A stretch of DNA of 64,000 bases from Rhodoligotrophos sp. CJ14 (lineage in GTDB: Bacteria; Pseudomonadota; Alphaproteobacteria; Rhizobiales; Im1), in contig NZ_CP133319.1 of assembly GCF_038811545.1 (NCBI RefSeq), forward strand, positions 2,943,516-3,007,515, given 5' to 3'. Under the pieces are notes generated by a model. It saw only the letters and a program-made list of their open reading frames with translations, was not told where the DNA came from and ran no database searches. Position 1 is the first letter of the stretch, and every line of letters starts with the position of its first letter. Below are positions 9,335-18,138 of the stretch, piece by piece. Made by a program: the position numbers and the translations under genes.

Positions 9335-10234
9335 TCACGCATCGACACGGGGCTTCTCTGTTTTCTCGCCCGAAAGGATCCGGCGCGTCGCGTCCCCGAT
9401 CTCGAAGAGGCTGTCGACCACCAAGGCACCGGCCGCGCGCAAGGCGCCTTGCTTGCCGGGCACATTCTCGTCCGGCGCCCCCATGAGCGCGCCGGCATGT
9501 CCCATGCGTTTTCCCGGTGGGGCATGGCGGCCGGCAATATAGGCGATCACCGGCTTGTTCATTGTCCGGATGAACTTTGCCGCATCGAGCTCCGAGCGGC
9601 CGCCGATCTCGCCAATCACGACAATCGCGTCCGTGTCATCATCCTGTTCGAACAGCGCCAGCGCGTCGCGATGGCTCGTGCCGATGACCGGGTCACCGCC
9701 GAGGCAGACGACGGTGCTTTGGCCGAGATCGTGGCGGTTGAGATCGGCAATCACCTCATAGGTGAGTGTGCCGCTCTTCGATACGATGCCAATACGCCCC
9801 TGGCGCAGTAATGCACCGTTCAGATCCGATAGGTTGGCCTCGCCCGGGCTGATGCAGCCGGCGGCATTGGGGCCGATCAGGCATGCACCTCGCGCCTTGG
9901 CACAAGCAGCCATATGCAGGGCATCCAGCATCGGCACGCCCTCCGCATAGCCAACGATCGTCTTGATCCCGGCGTCGATCGCCTCGAGCGCTGCATCGCG
10001 CATGTGCGGCGCTGGCACGGAGATGAAGGACGCGGTCGCCCCCACTTCGGCCACGGCCTCGTAGCAGGAGGCATAGACCGGCAGCCCCGCCACCTCACCC
10101 CCCGCATTGCGCGGCGACACCCCAGCAACCAGCGGGCTTCCCTCATCAAGGAAGCGGTGCGCCAGGTTGCGGCCCACACCGCCGGTGATGCCTTGAATGA
10201 TGATGCGCGATTGTCGCCCCACCAGGATCGCCAT
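9335..10234 (-). CDS. SucD-like alpha subunit of an ADP-forming acyl-CoA synthetase
   Basis: A 299-residue CoA-binding subunit of the succinyl-CoA synthetase/malate-CoA ligase family. It shows the Rossmann start IIIQGITGGVGRNLA, GIVSKSGTLTYE, and the phosphohistidine motif GHAGALMGA. It would bind CoA and carry the phospho-His during ligation of an acid to CoA. The start has GGAGG 9 bases upstream. It is 3 bases after the beta subunit stop. Because it sits among transporter and crotonase genes, away from TCA genes, a catabolic acid ligase is likelier than the housekeeping SucD. Confidence 0.85.
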   Translation of the reverse strand: MAILVGRQSRIIIQGITGGVGRNLAHRFLDEGSPLVAGVSPRNAGGEVAGLPVYASCYEAVAEVGATASFISVPAPHMRDAALEAIDAGIKTIVGYAEGVPMLDALHMAACAKARGACLIGPNAAGCISPGEANLSDLNGALLRQGRIGIVSKSGTLTYEVIADLNRHDLGQSTVVCLGGDPVIGTSHRDALALFEQDDDTDAIVVIGEIGGRSELDAAKFIRTMNKPVIAYIAGRHAPPGKRMGHAGALMGAPDENVPGKQGALRAAGALVVDSLFEIGDATRRILSGEKTEKPRVDA

Positions 10235-10237
10235 GGC

Positions 10238-11347
10238 TCAAGTCCTCCGGCCTGGGGCAAGCGCGGCGATTGCAGGCTCCAGATCTTCGTGGATCTCGAA
10301 GCCGAGCGGCTGCAGGCGGGCGCGGCCGATATCGGCGCGGCGGCCCTTGAGGCGCACGACAACGCGCCCCGGCAGCGGTGCTGTCTGATGGGCGCCAGCG
10401 AGGCCTTCCGCGAAAATATCGCAAAAGGCGGTCTGCATGAAGGCATTCAGGAAGGTGACCCGCGGTTTCAGAGGCCCAACCGCCGCCAGCACTTGCCGCA
10501 GGCCCTCGGCCCCGGACAGGACTGTTCCGCCAAGGTCGATCACCGCCCGCACCCTGAGCCCCGCATCCGCCAGCAGGTCGAGGGTTGCCATCATCAGCCC
10601 GGCCCCGCTGACCACGGCAACCGTGTCACCCTCGGGGTCGACCTCCACCCCGACGGCGCCGGCCATTGCGCTGGCGCGCTCGAAGGCGCTGCGGTCGGTC
10701 CGCTTCGTGCTGTCCGGCCATTCCGGGTGCCGGAAGCGAGCATTGTCGTCGAGGATGATTTTGGCATCCGCCGCAACCAGCCCGCTGGGGGTTAGGGCAA
10801 GCGGATTGATCTCGATGAGCTCGGCATCCAGCGCCAGCGCCGCGTGATAGAGGCTGGCAATCACCTCGCCAAGCGCTGTCTGGTCATCTCCCTCTCCTGA
10901 GAGGAACCGGGCGACACAATCGGCATGGAAGCTGCGCAGGCCGAGCAGCGGGTCAATGGGCAAGCGCAGAATGTGGCGCGGGTCCACCTCCTCGATATCC
11001 ATGCCCCCTTTGGGGGAGGCAATGACGAGGTGGCAGCGGCGATCGCGATCAATGGCGATGGCGAGATAATGCTCGTGAAGGATGTCGAGCTTTTCCTCCA
11101 CATAGATGGCTTTGGTGCGATGCCCGCCGATCTCCATGTCGAGCAGGGCTTTGGCGGCGCTTTCCGCCTGCTGATGGTCGGCAACAAAGCGGATGCCGCC
11201 GGCCTTCCCGCGCTTGCCTGTGGGCACCTGCGCCTTCAGCACGAGCCCGCCTTCGATCACGGGCAGCTCGGGCCACAAGGCGCCGCGCGGCACCTTGATG
11301 CCGTGCTGGGCAATCAGCGCCTTGCCTTCGGCCTCGAGCAGGTTCAT
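10238..11347 (-). CDS. SucC-like beta subunit of an ADP-forming acyl-CoA synthetase
   Basis: This 369-residue ATP-grasp subunit pairs with the SucD-like protein downstream. The N-terminal MNLLEAEGKALIAQHGIKVP and VLKAQVPTGKRGKAGGI are typical of the SucC ATP-grasp domain, and EINPLALTPSG gives the metal-binding region. It is about 20 residues shorter than usual SucC, and its C-terminal CoA-ligase portion reads VSGAGLMMATLDLLAD. Its ATG overlaps the stop of the crotonase gene upstream (4-base ATGA overlap). Substrate inferred to be the acid imported by this operon, not proven. Confidence 0.83.
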   Translation of the reverse strand: MNLLEAEGKALIAQHGIKVPRGALWPELPVIEGGLVLKAQVPTGKRGKAGGIRFVADHQQAESAAKALLDMEIGGHRTKAIYVEEKLDILHEHYLAIAIDRDRRCHLVIASPKGGMDIEEVDPRHILRLPIDPLLGLRSFHADCVARFLSGEGDDQTALGEVIASLYHAALALDAELIEINPLALTPSGLVAADAKIILDDNARFRHPEWPDSTKRTDRSAFERASAMAGAVGVEVDPEGDTVAVVSGAGLMMATLDLLADAGLRVRAVIDLGGTVLSGAEGLRQVLAAVGPLKPRVTFLNAFMQTAFCDIFAEGLAGAHQTAPLPGRVVVRLKGRRADIGRARLQPLGFEIHEDLEPAIAALAPGRRT

Positions 11348-12132
11348 GCGTGCACGTCTCCGGCTTTGCGCTTTTCGGCGGTGCGAGCAAAGAAGATTTC
11401 CATCATCCGTTGCGGCTCGCCGGTGCCATAGGCCTCCTTCTGGATCCGTGCACCGGACTGCAATGCATCCTCAAAGCCCGCAGCGGTGACTTCCGCGAAC
11501 CGCTTCTTGTTGAGCCGCATGGCGATGGGCGGCTTGGAGGCTAGCAGGCGTGCCACCTCCATGGCCTTGGTCATCACCTGTCCCTGGGGCACGAGGTAAT
11601 GGATGAGCCCGATGCGGTGACATTCCTCGCCATCCATGATGCGGCCGGTGAGGGTCAGCTCGATGGTACGCGAGATGCCGAGCATCTCCTTCATCAGCCA
11701 GGGGCCGAGGGTGCTGGGGATGCCGGAATTGATCTCGGGCTGCCCCATGCGACTGCCCGAATGGCCCACGCGCACGTCGCAGAGCAGCGCCACCTGAAAC
11801 GCCGATCCGGCGGCGACGCCGTTCAAAGCGGCAATGGTCGGCTTGCTGAGCGAACGCATGGTGCCGTAGAGCTCGCGCCATTCCTCGATCCATTCGGCGG
11901 CGCGCTCGCTGCTGAAGGTCTTGGCCTCACCGAGATCCTGCCCCGCGGAGAAGGCGCGGTCGCCGGCGCCGGTCAGGATGATGGCGCGAATTTTGTCATC
12001 ACGATCCTGCGCCTTCAGGGCGGCCGCCAGCTCCTTGCGCATGGCGCTGTGCCAGGCATTCAGCACCTCCGGGCGGTTCAGTGTGATAATGGCAACCTCG
12101 CCGTCCTGCTTGATCTCGATGAATTGGGGCAT
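11344..12132 (-). CDS. Enoyl-CoA hydratase/isomerase family protein (crotonase 2 of operon A)
   Basis: A 262-residue crotonase. The oxyanion-hole segments AFSAGQDLGE and GVAAGSAFQVALLCD are present, and both acidic positions of enoyl-CoA hydratases appear (Glu in GQPEINSG, Glu in TIELTLTG), so hydratase activity is plausible. Asp in AGQDL resembles carnitinyl-CoA-dehydratase relatives. It lies 21 bases after the first crotonase gene and overlaps the SucC-like gene, so the three are cotranscribed. Confidence 0.88.
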   Translation of the reverse strand: MPQFIEIKQDGEVAIITLNRPEVLNAWHSAMRKELAAALKAQDRDDKIRAIILTGAGDRAFSAGQDLGEAKTFSSERAAEWIEEWRELYGTMRSLSKPTIAALNGVAAGSAFQVALLCDVRVGHSGSRMGQPEINSGIPSTLGPWLMKEMLGISRTIELTLTGRIMDGEECHRIGLIHYLVPQGQVMTKAMEVARLLASKPPIAMRLNKKRFAEVTAAGFEDALQSGARIQKEAYGTGEPQRMMEIFFARTAEKRKAGDVHA

Positions 12133-12153
12133 GGTTCGGGTTTCCTCTTGCGT

Positions 12154-12936
12154 TCACGCGTCAACCGACTGCCGCCTTTGGCGACGGGCGAGAAAGGCCT
12201 GCATGGCTTGCTGCGGCTCGCCGCTGGCCACGGCCTCGCTTTGATAGCGCGCTGATGCCTGCTCGGCGTCGGCAAGGGCTGGGAGCAGAACCTCGCGAAA
12301 TCGTCCGACGGTCAGCTGCATTGCCAGCGGTGGCTTCTCGGCGAGGAGGCGCGCCATCTCGGCCGCAGCCTCCGGCAAATCGCTTTCATCGACCACCCGA
12401 TGGAGGAGCCCGATCTCAAGGGCTTCGCCTGCGTTCAGAGTGCGTGCGGTCAGCACCAGCTCCGTGGCGCGGGAGAGACCAAGATGAATCTTGAGCAGAT
12501 GCTGGCCGACAATGGCCGGCAGGCCGATATCGGCCTCCGCCATGAGGAAACGGGCATTTCTTGATGCGATACGGAGATCACCCAGCAATGCGGTCTCGAG
12601 CCCACCTCCCGCAGCAACCCCATTGACCGCCATGATCAGGGGCTTGGTGGCCCGCGCGAACGCCGAGAAATAGCGGACCCATCCCGCCATCCAGACGGGC
12701 CCATCGGCTGGTTTCAGCGCGCCGCTTTCATGCAAGTCCTGGCCGGCCGAGAAGGCGTGGGTCCCCGTTCCGGTAAAGGTGAGAACGCGGATCTCCGGGT
12801 CGCCATTGGCGCTCTCGATGGCGTCGGCAATGCTTTGGCGCAGCTCGTGATCGAGCGCATTGAGCCGGTGTGGCCGGTTCAGCGTCAGACTGAGAATTGG
12901 TCCTCGACGCTCGGACAGGAGAGACGCTTGTTCCAC
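12154..12936 (-). CDS. Enoyl-CoA hydratase/isomerase family protein (crotonase 1, first gene of operon A)
   Basis: A 260-residue crotonase with TGTHAFSAGQDL and NGVAAGGGLETALLGD as oxyanion-hole segments, and acidic residues in LMAEADIG and ATELVLTA. The start is taken as GTG 12936 because GGAGG lies 5 bases before it; a TTG at 12963 opens the frame but falls inside the palindrome at 12951-12965. About 30% alike by eye to the next crotonase, so an old duplication or different step. It leads operon A, and the promoter region is the 147 bases up to the operon B ATPase. Confidence 0.87.
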   Translation of the reverse strand: MEQASLLSERRGPILSLTLNRPHRLNALDHELRQSIADAIESANGDPEIRVLTFTGTGTHAFSAGQDLHESGALKPADGPVWMAGWVRYFSAFARATKPLIMAVNGVAAGGGLETALLGDLRIASRNARFLMAEADIGLPAIVGQHLLKIHLGLSRATELVLTARTLNAGEALEIGLLHRVVDESDLPEAAAEMARLLAEKPPLAMQLTVGRFREVLLPALADAEQASARYQSEAVASGEPQQAMQAFLARRQRRQSVDA

Positions 12937-12950
12937 CGCGACCTCCGAAT

Positions 12951-12965
12951 TATTGTATATCAATA
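12951..12965. promoter_or_regulatory. Inverted repeat TATTG-N5-CAATA, proposed IclR operator before operon A
   Basis: TATTGTATATCAATA is a perfect TATTG/CAATA inverted repeat with a 5-base centre, 15 bases before the GTG of the first crotonase. A 17/20-base match to its surroundings lies on the other strand beside the IclR gene (22505-22524). A second TATTG follows at 12972. Position suggests an operator or promoter of operon A. Confidence 0.5.
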
Positions 12966-13083
12966 GTTATTATTGTGTTAAGCGTACTCTGGAAGTGGGG
13001 CGGGTTGTCAAGGACAATCCGCGATTGCTGCTCGTCGTGGGATCGCCCGGTGCTCAGGTCAGGCGGGAGCGTTTGGCCACTGC

Positions 13084-14208
13084 CTATTCGGCGGCCGTGC
13101 GCGGCACAACCGGAACCGTCTCGGCCTCTTGCCCTGAGCCTTCCAGAACGACCACGTCGCCCGCATCGAAGGTTAGCCGCACGGGCATTCCCTTGGCCCA
13201 ATCAGTGCCTTCGCGCCGGGTCAAATTCTTGGCGATGACCATTGCGCCATTTGCTAGTCTGGCCCGCAGATTGGTGACGCCGCCGAGGAAGATCACCTCG
13301 TCGACCGTGCCTTGCAGGATGCTCTCGCGGCCCCCGCTCTCTCCAGCCAAGCGAACATTTTCAGGCCGGATCAGCACCTGTATCCGGGTACCGGGCGATG
13401 CTGCGCAGCCACGCACGTCCCCGACCACCGTCTCGCCTGATATCCGCAGCCGGCAGGCTGGCCCGCCGCTCAGCACCTCGGCCTCGAGAATGTTCGATTC
13501 ACCCAGGAAATCGGCAGAGAAGACCGTCCGAGGCCGGAAATATAGGTCTTCCGGGGTGCCGATCTGCTCGATCTGCCCATTGTTCATGAGGCACACGCGG
13601 TCCGACATGACGAGCGCCTCTTCCTGATCGTGGGTGACATAGAGCACGGTCATCCGAAGCGTCTCGTGCAGCCGCTTGATCTCCAGCTGCATCTGATCGC
13701 GCAGCTTCTTATCAAGGGCGCCAAGTGGCTCGTCCATGAGGATCAGGTCGGGGTGATAAACCAGCGAGCGGGCAATGGCGATGCGCTGCTGCTGGCCACC
13801 GGACAATTCCTTCGGCTTGCGATCGGCAACCTGTGGCAGCTTCACAAGCTCGAGCACCCGCGCAACCTCGCGGTCGATCTCCGCCTTGGTCATCCGCCTG
13901 ATCTTCAGGGGAAAGGCGATGTTCTCTTTGATGGTCATATGCGGAAACAGGGCATAGTTCTGGAAAACCATGCCGAGTTGGCGCTGGTTGGCGGGCGTGC
14001 TGGTGACGTCGCGCCCATGAATCCAAATCCTTCCCGCCGACGGCTGGATGGTGCCGGCGATCAGATTGAGGATCGTGGTCTTGCCCGAGCCGCTGGGGCC
14101 GAGCAGCGTGACGAACTCCCCCTGACCTATGACGAGGTCGGTGGGGCGCAAGGCTGTCACCTCGCCGTAGTTTTTCGCAACCCCGCTAAGACGCACCATT
14201 TCGTTCAT
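13084..14208 (-). CDS. PotA-like ABC transporter ATP-binding protein (operon B)
   Basis: A 374-residue ATPase with Walker A GPSGSGKTT (residues 37-45), LSGGQQQR, LILMDEPLGALD and a C-terminal TOBE-type region. It is a clear relative of the operon A ATPase (7055-8164), with long identical stretches around the signature motifs. It is the last gene of operon B, 1 base after the permease stop. GGGAG lies 7 bases before its ATG. It drives the importer formed by the two permeases and two binding proteins upstream. Confidence 0.92.
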   Translation of the reverse strand: MNEMVRLSGVAKNYGEVTALRPTDLVIGQGEFVTLLGPSGSGKTTILNLIAGTIQPSAGRIWIHGRDVTSTPANQRQLGMVFQNYALFPHMTIKENIAFPLKIRRMTKAEIDREVARVLELVKLPQVADRKPKELSGGQQQRIAIARSLVYHPDLILMDEPLGALDKKLRDQMQLEIKRLHETLRMTVLYVTHDQEEALVMSDRVCLMNNGQIEQIGTPEDLYFRPRTVFSADFLGESNILEAEVLSGGPACRLRISGETVVGDVRGCAASPGTRIQVLIRPENVRLAGESGGRESILQGTVDEVIFLGGVTNLRARLANGAMVIAKNLTRREGTDWAKGMPVRLTFDAGDVVVLEGSGQEAETVPVVPRTAAE

Positions 14209-14209
14209 C

Positions 14210-15091
14210 TCAGCGCTCCCTCTGCATAGACGCGACCAGCAGGCAAATGGCCAGTGAGAGCACCGTCAGCAGGGTCGAAATCGCCGCCAGCACGGGCGAG
14301 ATCTCCCAATGGATGGTGCTGTACATTTTCACCGGCAAGGTCTGTGTGCGGACGCTGCTCACGAAATAGGAGATCACGACCTCGTCGAATGAGATCAGAA
14401 ACGCAAACAGACCGGCTGCGACGATCGTCGGCCGCAGCAGCGGCAGCGTGACTTTGCGCAATACGGTGATCCGTCCCGCGCCCATGACTGTCGCCGCGGT
14501 CTCCAGGTTGCGATCCACATGGCGCAGGCCCGCAAGCGCCGTCACGATCACGAAGGGCACCGTCACCACGGTATGGCAGATGATCAGCCCGATGGTGGTG
14601 CCGGTGATGCGGGCGATGCCAAGATAGAGGTAGAGCGCAAGCGCGACGACAATGGTCGGCACGAAAATGGGGCTCAGCAGGAAGACAGTGACGGCCTTCT
14701 TGCCGAGAAACGTATGTCGGGAAAGACCATAGGCCGCGCCGACGCCTAGGATCAGGGAGAGGATAGCGGTCGCAATCGCTACCTGGAGACTTTCGAACGT
14801 GGCCGCCATCCAGTTCGATTCGAAGAAATATTGTCGATAGAGGTAAAGCGAGAAGGACCGCGGCGGAAAGATGAGCTCGTCCTTATCGCCGAAGGACATT
14901 GGCAGCACGATCAGGCTTGGCAGCAGGAGAAACGCATAAGCCAGCCAAGCCATGGCGCGGACCGGTGCCGAGGGCACGCTGGAGCGTTGTGGCTTTTCCT
15001 TCACGCGCGACTTGGCAGCATCTTCTTTACGCGAACCCGCACCCACTTCGCTTGAAAATGCTCTGTCTCCTTTGAGCAGGCTGAAGCTCAT
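14210..15091 (-). CDS. PotC-like ABC transporter permease (operon B)
   Basis: This 293-residue permease has about six membrane spans and the coupling loop AATVMGAGRITVLRKVTLPL. It starts at ATG 15091, which overlaps the stop of the upstream permease by 4 bases; the longer frame to 15169 would lie inside that gene. The first 45 residues are an unusually long hydrophilic cytoplasmic lead (Lys/Arg/Ser rich). It corresponds to the second half of the fused operon A permease. Confidence 0.9.
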   Translation of the reverse strand: MSFSLLKGDRAFSSEVGAGSRKEDAAKSRVKEKPQRSSVPSAPVRAMAWLAYAFLLLPSLIVLPMSFGDKDELIFPPRSFSLYLYRQYFFESNWMAATFESLQVAIATAILSLILGVGAAYGLSRHTFLGKKAVTVFLLSPIFVPTIVVALALYLYLGIARITGTTIGLIICHTVVTVPFVIVTALAGLRHVDRNLETAATVMGAGRITVLRKVTLPLLRPTIVAAGLFAFLISFDEVVISYFVSSVRTQTLPVKMYSTIHWEISPVLAAISTLLTVLSLAICLLVASMQRER

Positions 15092-15897
15092 GCCGTTTCT
15101 CCAAACAGCTGACCGCCGCGCACCCGCGCGAGCAGCAGGGTGAAAATGGCGGTCACAACCAGAAGGCACACCGCGATGGCCGAGGCGGCAGGCCAGTTCA
15201 GAGTTTCCCGCACATGGAACTCCACCAGATTGGAGATCATGAGATCACCGCGTCCGCCAAGCAGGGCTGGCGTGATGAACATGCCCATGGACAGGATCAT
15301 GCAGAGCAGGGTTCCCGCCATCACACCTGGTAGGCTCAAGGGAAAGACGATCGACCAGAAGATGCGCAGCCGGCTTGCGCCCATGATCTCGGCCGCGCGC
15401 CGATATTCTGCATTCTGCGTGACCAGGCTCGCGAGCAGGGTGAACACCATGAAGGGCAGCAGGAAATGGGTCATGCCGATGACGACGCCGGCGCGGTTGA
15501 AGAGAAGCGGCAAGCCCGCCTGGGCACCCAACACGAGGCGGATGATCTGATTGACCAGGCCGCTTTCACCCAGAAGGATCGTGAAGGCGAAGCTTTTCAC
15601 GAGAATGCTGGTCCAGAATGGCAGCAGAACCAGGATGGTTAGCATGGCGCGGCGCCGTGGTGGCTGGGCCGCGAGATGGTAGGCTATGGGATAGCCTAGG
15701 AGCAGCGTGAAGGCGGTAGACAGAACGCTGATTTCCAGCGTGTTCCAGAGCACGCGCACATAAAGCGGCCGCGACAGCAGCGCGGTGTAATTCGCAAAGG
15801 TTGGCGCATCCCCGCCGAAGCTGAGATAGAGCACATAGGCCAGCGGCAACAGGAATGCGCCGATCAGGAGCGCCAGGGCCGGAATGATGAAAGCCAT
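15088..15897 (-). CDS. PotB-like ABC transporter permease (operon B)
   Basis: A 269-residue inner-membrane permease with a first span at residues 1-22 and the coupling segment AAEIMGASRLRIFWSIVFPL. PFWTSILVKSFAFTILLGE matches the same region of the fused operon A permease (PFWTSFLVRTFAWIVLLGR). It forms the heterodimeric pore with the PotC-like protein encoded next. It lies 12 bases after the stop of the second binding-protein gene. Confidence 0.9.
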   Translation of the reverse strand: MAFIIPALALLIGAFLLPLAYVLYLSFGGDAPTFANYTALLSRPLYVRVLWNTLEISVLSTAFTLLLGYPIAYHLAAQPPRRRAMLTILVLLPFWTSILVKSFAFTILLGESGLVNQIIRLVLGAQAGLPLLFNRAGVVIGMTHFLLPFMVFTLLASLVTQNAEYRRAAEIMGASRLRIFWSIVFPLSLPGVMAGTLLCMILSMGMFITPALLGGRGDLMISNLVEFHVRETLNWPAASAIAVCLLVVTAIFTLLLARVRGGQLFGETA

Positions 15898-15909
15898 GGC
15901 CGGCCTCCC

Positions 15910-16980
15910 CTAGCTGATCATCCATTCCTTGAAACGTTCATTGACCTCGGTGAAATTATCGGCCCACCACTGGACATCGGTGATCGCCGTTCCCGGCGCG
16001 TCGAGATCGGGCTGGTGCGCGCGCACTTCCGGCGTGAGCAATGCGGTCGCTGCCCGTTTCACCGGGCTGTAGCCCATGCGATTACAGAACGCCGCCTGAA
16101 GGTCCGGGCGCAGGAAATAATTGGCAAGCGTCATCGCCGCCTTGAGATGCTTCGTACCCTTGGGAACGCAGAGATAGGACGGCGTGACGATATTGTTCTC
16201 ATAGACATAATCGACCGACACACCCTGCCGCTGTGCGGCCTCCACGCGGCCGCTATAGGTGAAAACGAAATCGATCTCGTTCTGCTGGAGCAGGCTGATG
16301 GTCTGGGGCGTTTCTGCAATCCATTTGGCCACATGCGGCTTGATGCGGTCGAGGGAGGCAAAGGCGCGATCCACATCGAGAGGGTAGAGCTCCTTGGCCG
16401 GAACGCCATCGGCCATCAGCGCCATTTCCAAATTCTCGTCGGGCCGGCTGCGCAGGCCGCGGCGGCCCGGGAACTTCTCCACATCCCAAAATTCCGGCCA
16501 TGTGGTTGGGTGTTTGCCCGCAGGATGCCGCTTCGGATCGAAGGCAATGCCGCCGCCATAAGCATACCAGGGTGCTGTGAACTCCAAAGCGGGCAGGTAG
16601 AGATCGGACACATCGACGATGGAATAGTCGAGCTTTTCCAATAGGCCTTCGCGGCCGGCCGCCACAGCTTGCGAGCCGATCAGGTTGACCATGTCCCACT
16701 CGACATTGCCGGTCTGCACCTGGGCTTTGATCTTGGCGAGGTCAGGACCGCTCGCCGCGATCACCTCGATGCCGGTTTCCTTTTTGAAGGCCGCAACGAT
16801 GGTGTCCTCCTGCGCCTCCTGGGTCGACCCGCCATAGGAGACCCAAACGATGGTCTCATTGGCGAGCGCGTCCTTCGAGAGAAGGAACGGCGCGGTAACG
16901 ACACCGGCGCCAACCACGCCAGCCGTCTTGATCACATCACGCCGCGTGGGACCTCGCCTCGCTTTGGATTGGGTCGTCAT
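15910..16980 (-). CDS. Periplasmic binding protein, PotD-like, Tat-exported, copy 2 (operon B)
   Basis: A 356-residue binding protein with a twin-arginine leader (PTRRDVIKTAG) and mature start near ETIVWVSYGGSTQE. It is nearly the same as the protein encoded next to it at 17046-18119: long runs such as GPDLAKIKAQVQTGNVEW and PKGTKHLKAAMTLANYFL are identical, while the leader and scattered surface residues differ. The pair looks like a tandem duplication inside the operon. It probably feeds the same permease; different ligand affinity or a dosage role are possible. Confidence 0.9.
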   Translation of the reverse strand: MTTQSKARRGPTRRDVIKTAGVVGAGVVTAPFLLSKDALANETIVWVSYGGSTQEAQEDTIVAAFKKETGIEVIAASGPDLAKIKAQVQTGNVEWDMVNLIGSQAVAAGREGLLEKLDYSIVDVSDLYLPALEFTAPWYAYGGGIAFDPKRHPAGKHPTTWPEFWDVEKFPGRRGLRSRPDENLEMALMADGVPAKELYPLDVDRAFASLDRIKPHVAKWIAETPQTISLLQQNEIDFVFTYSGRVEAAQRQGVSVDYVYENNIVTPSYLCVPKGTKHLKAAMTLANYFLRPDLQAAFCNRMGYSPVKRAATALLTPEVRAHQPDLDAPGTAITDVQWWADNFTEVNERFKEWMIS

Positions 16981-17045
16981 GGCACTTATCTCCCTCCTGA
17001 TCTTTCCGATCGTATTTTTTGAAGTTCACGACGTCCGGCGAGCGC

Positions 17046-18119
17046 TCAGCTGATCATCCACTCCTTGAAGCGCTGGTTGACCTCGACGAAATTGTCGGCC
17101 CACCACTCAATGTCGGTTACAGCCGTGCCGGGCGCATCGAGATTCGGCTGCTTGGCGCGCACTTCCGGTGTGAGCAGGTCGGTGGCGGCCCGCTTCACCG
17201 GGCTGTAGCCCATGCGATTGCAGAAGCCGGCTTGCAGGTCCGGACGCAGGAAGTAATTCGCGAGCGTCATCGCCGCCTTGAGGTGCTTCGTACCCTTCGG
17301 CACGCACAGATAGGACGGCGTGACGATGTTGTTCTCGTAGACGAAATTCACCGACACGCCCTGGCGCTGGGCCGCTTCGACCCGGCCGCTATAGGTGAAG
17401 ACGAAGTCGATCTCGTTCTGCTGCAAAAGGGTGATGGTCTGCGGCGTCTCCGGAATCCACTTCGCCACATGCGGTTTAATACGGTCGAGCGAGGCGAAGG
17501 CCCGGTCCACATCCAGGGGATAGAGCTCCTTGGCGGGCACGCCGTCGGCCATCAAAGCCATTTCCAAATTCTCATCGGGCCGGCTGCGCAGGCCGCGGCG
17601 CCCCGGAAAGCGCTCGGCATCCCAAAATTCCGGCCAATTGGTCGGGAATTTGCCGGCGGCATGACGCTGAGGATCATAGGCAATCCCGCCGCCATAGGCA
17701 TACCAGGGCGCAGTGAACTCGAGGACCGGCATATACATGTCGCTCGCATCGATGATGGAATAGTCGAGCTTCTCCAGAAGGCCCTCGCGCCCTGCCGCCA
17801 CAGCCTGCGAGCCGATCAGGGTCACCAGGTCCCATTCCACATTGCCGGTCTGGACCTGGGCCTTGATCTTGGCGAGATCCGGCCCGCTGGCATTCACCAC
17901 ATTGATGCCCGTCTCCTTCATGAAGGCGGCGACGATGATGTCCTCTTCCGCCTCCTGGGTTGAGCCACCATAGGAGACATAGACGATGGTTTCCTGTGCC
18001 CATGCCTCTCGACCTCTGAGGACATAGGGCGCGGCCACCACGCCTGCGCCGAGGATGCCGGCGGTCTTGGCGAAATCTCGCCGGGTAAGCCCCTCACCCC
18101 TTTTCGAACGGGTCGTCAT
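17046..18119 (-). CDS. Periplasmic binding protein, PotD-like, Tat-exported, copy 1 (operon B)
   Basis: A 357-residue paralogue of the protein at 15910-16980, with leader LTRRDFAKTAG. ATG 18119 is chosen over ATG 18152 because AGGGA lies 6 bases upstream of it and the longer form would overlap the preceding crotonase stop. Residues that differ from copy 2 include positions in the start of the mature chain (YVSYGGSTQEAEED against WVSYGGSTQEAQED) and the VNFVYENN/VDYVYENN segment. The 65-base gap between the copies has no hairpin that I can see. Confidence 0.9.
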   Translation of the reverse strand: MTTRSKRGEGLTRRDFAKTAGILGAGVVAAPYVLRGREAWAQETIVYVSYGGSTQEAEEDIIVAAFMKETGINVVNASGPDLAKIKAQVQTGNVEWDLVTLIGSQAVAAGREGLLEKLDYSIIDASDMYMPVLEFTAPWYAYGGGIAYDPQRHAAGKFPTNWPEFWDAERFPGRRGLRSRPDENLEMALMADGVPAKELYPLDVDRAFASLDRIKPHVAKWIPETPQTITLLQQNEIDFVFTYSGRVEAAQRQGVSVNFVYENNIVTPSYLCVPKGTKHLKAAMTLANYFLRPDLQAGFCNRMGYSPVKRAATDLLTPEVRAKQPNLDAPGTAVTDIEWWADNFVEVNQRFKEWMIS

Positions 18120-18138
18120 GGCTAGTCCCTCCAGATGC

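Noticed and set aside
8276-9811. 511-residue frame on the + strand
   Set aside because: Runs antisense across the binding-protein and SucD-like genes; no recognisable domain.
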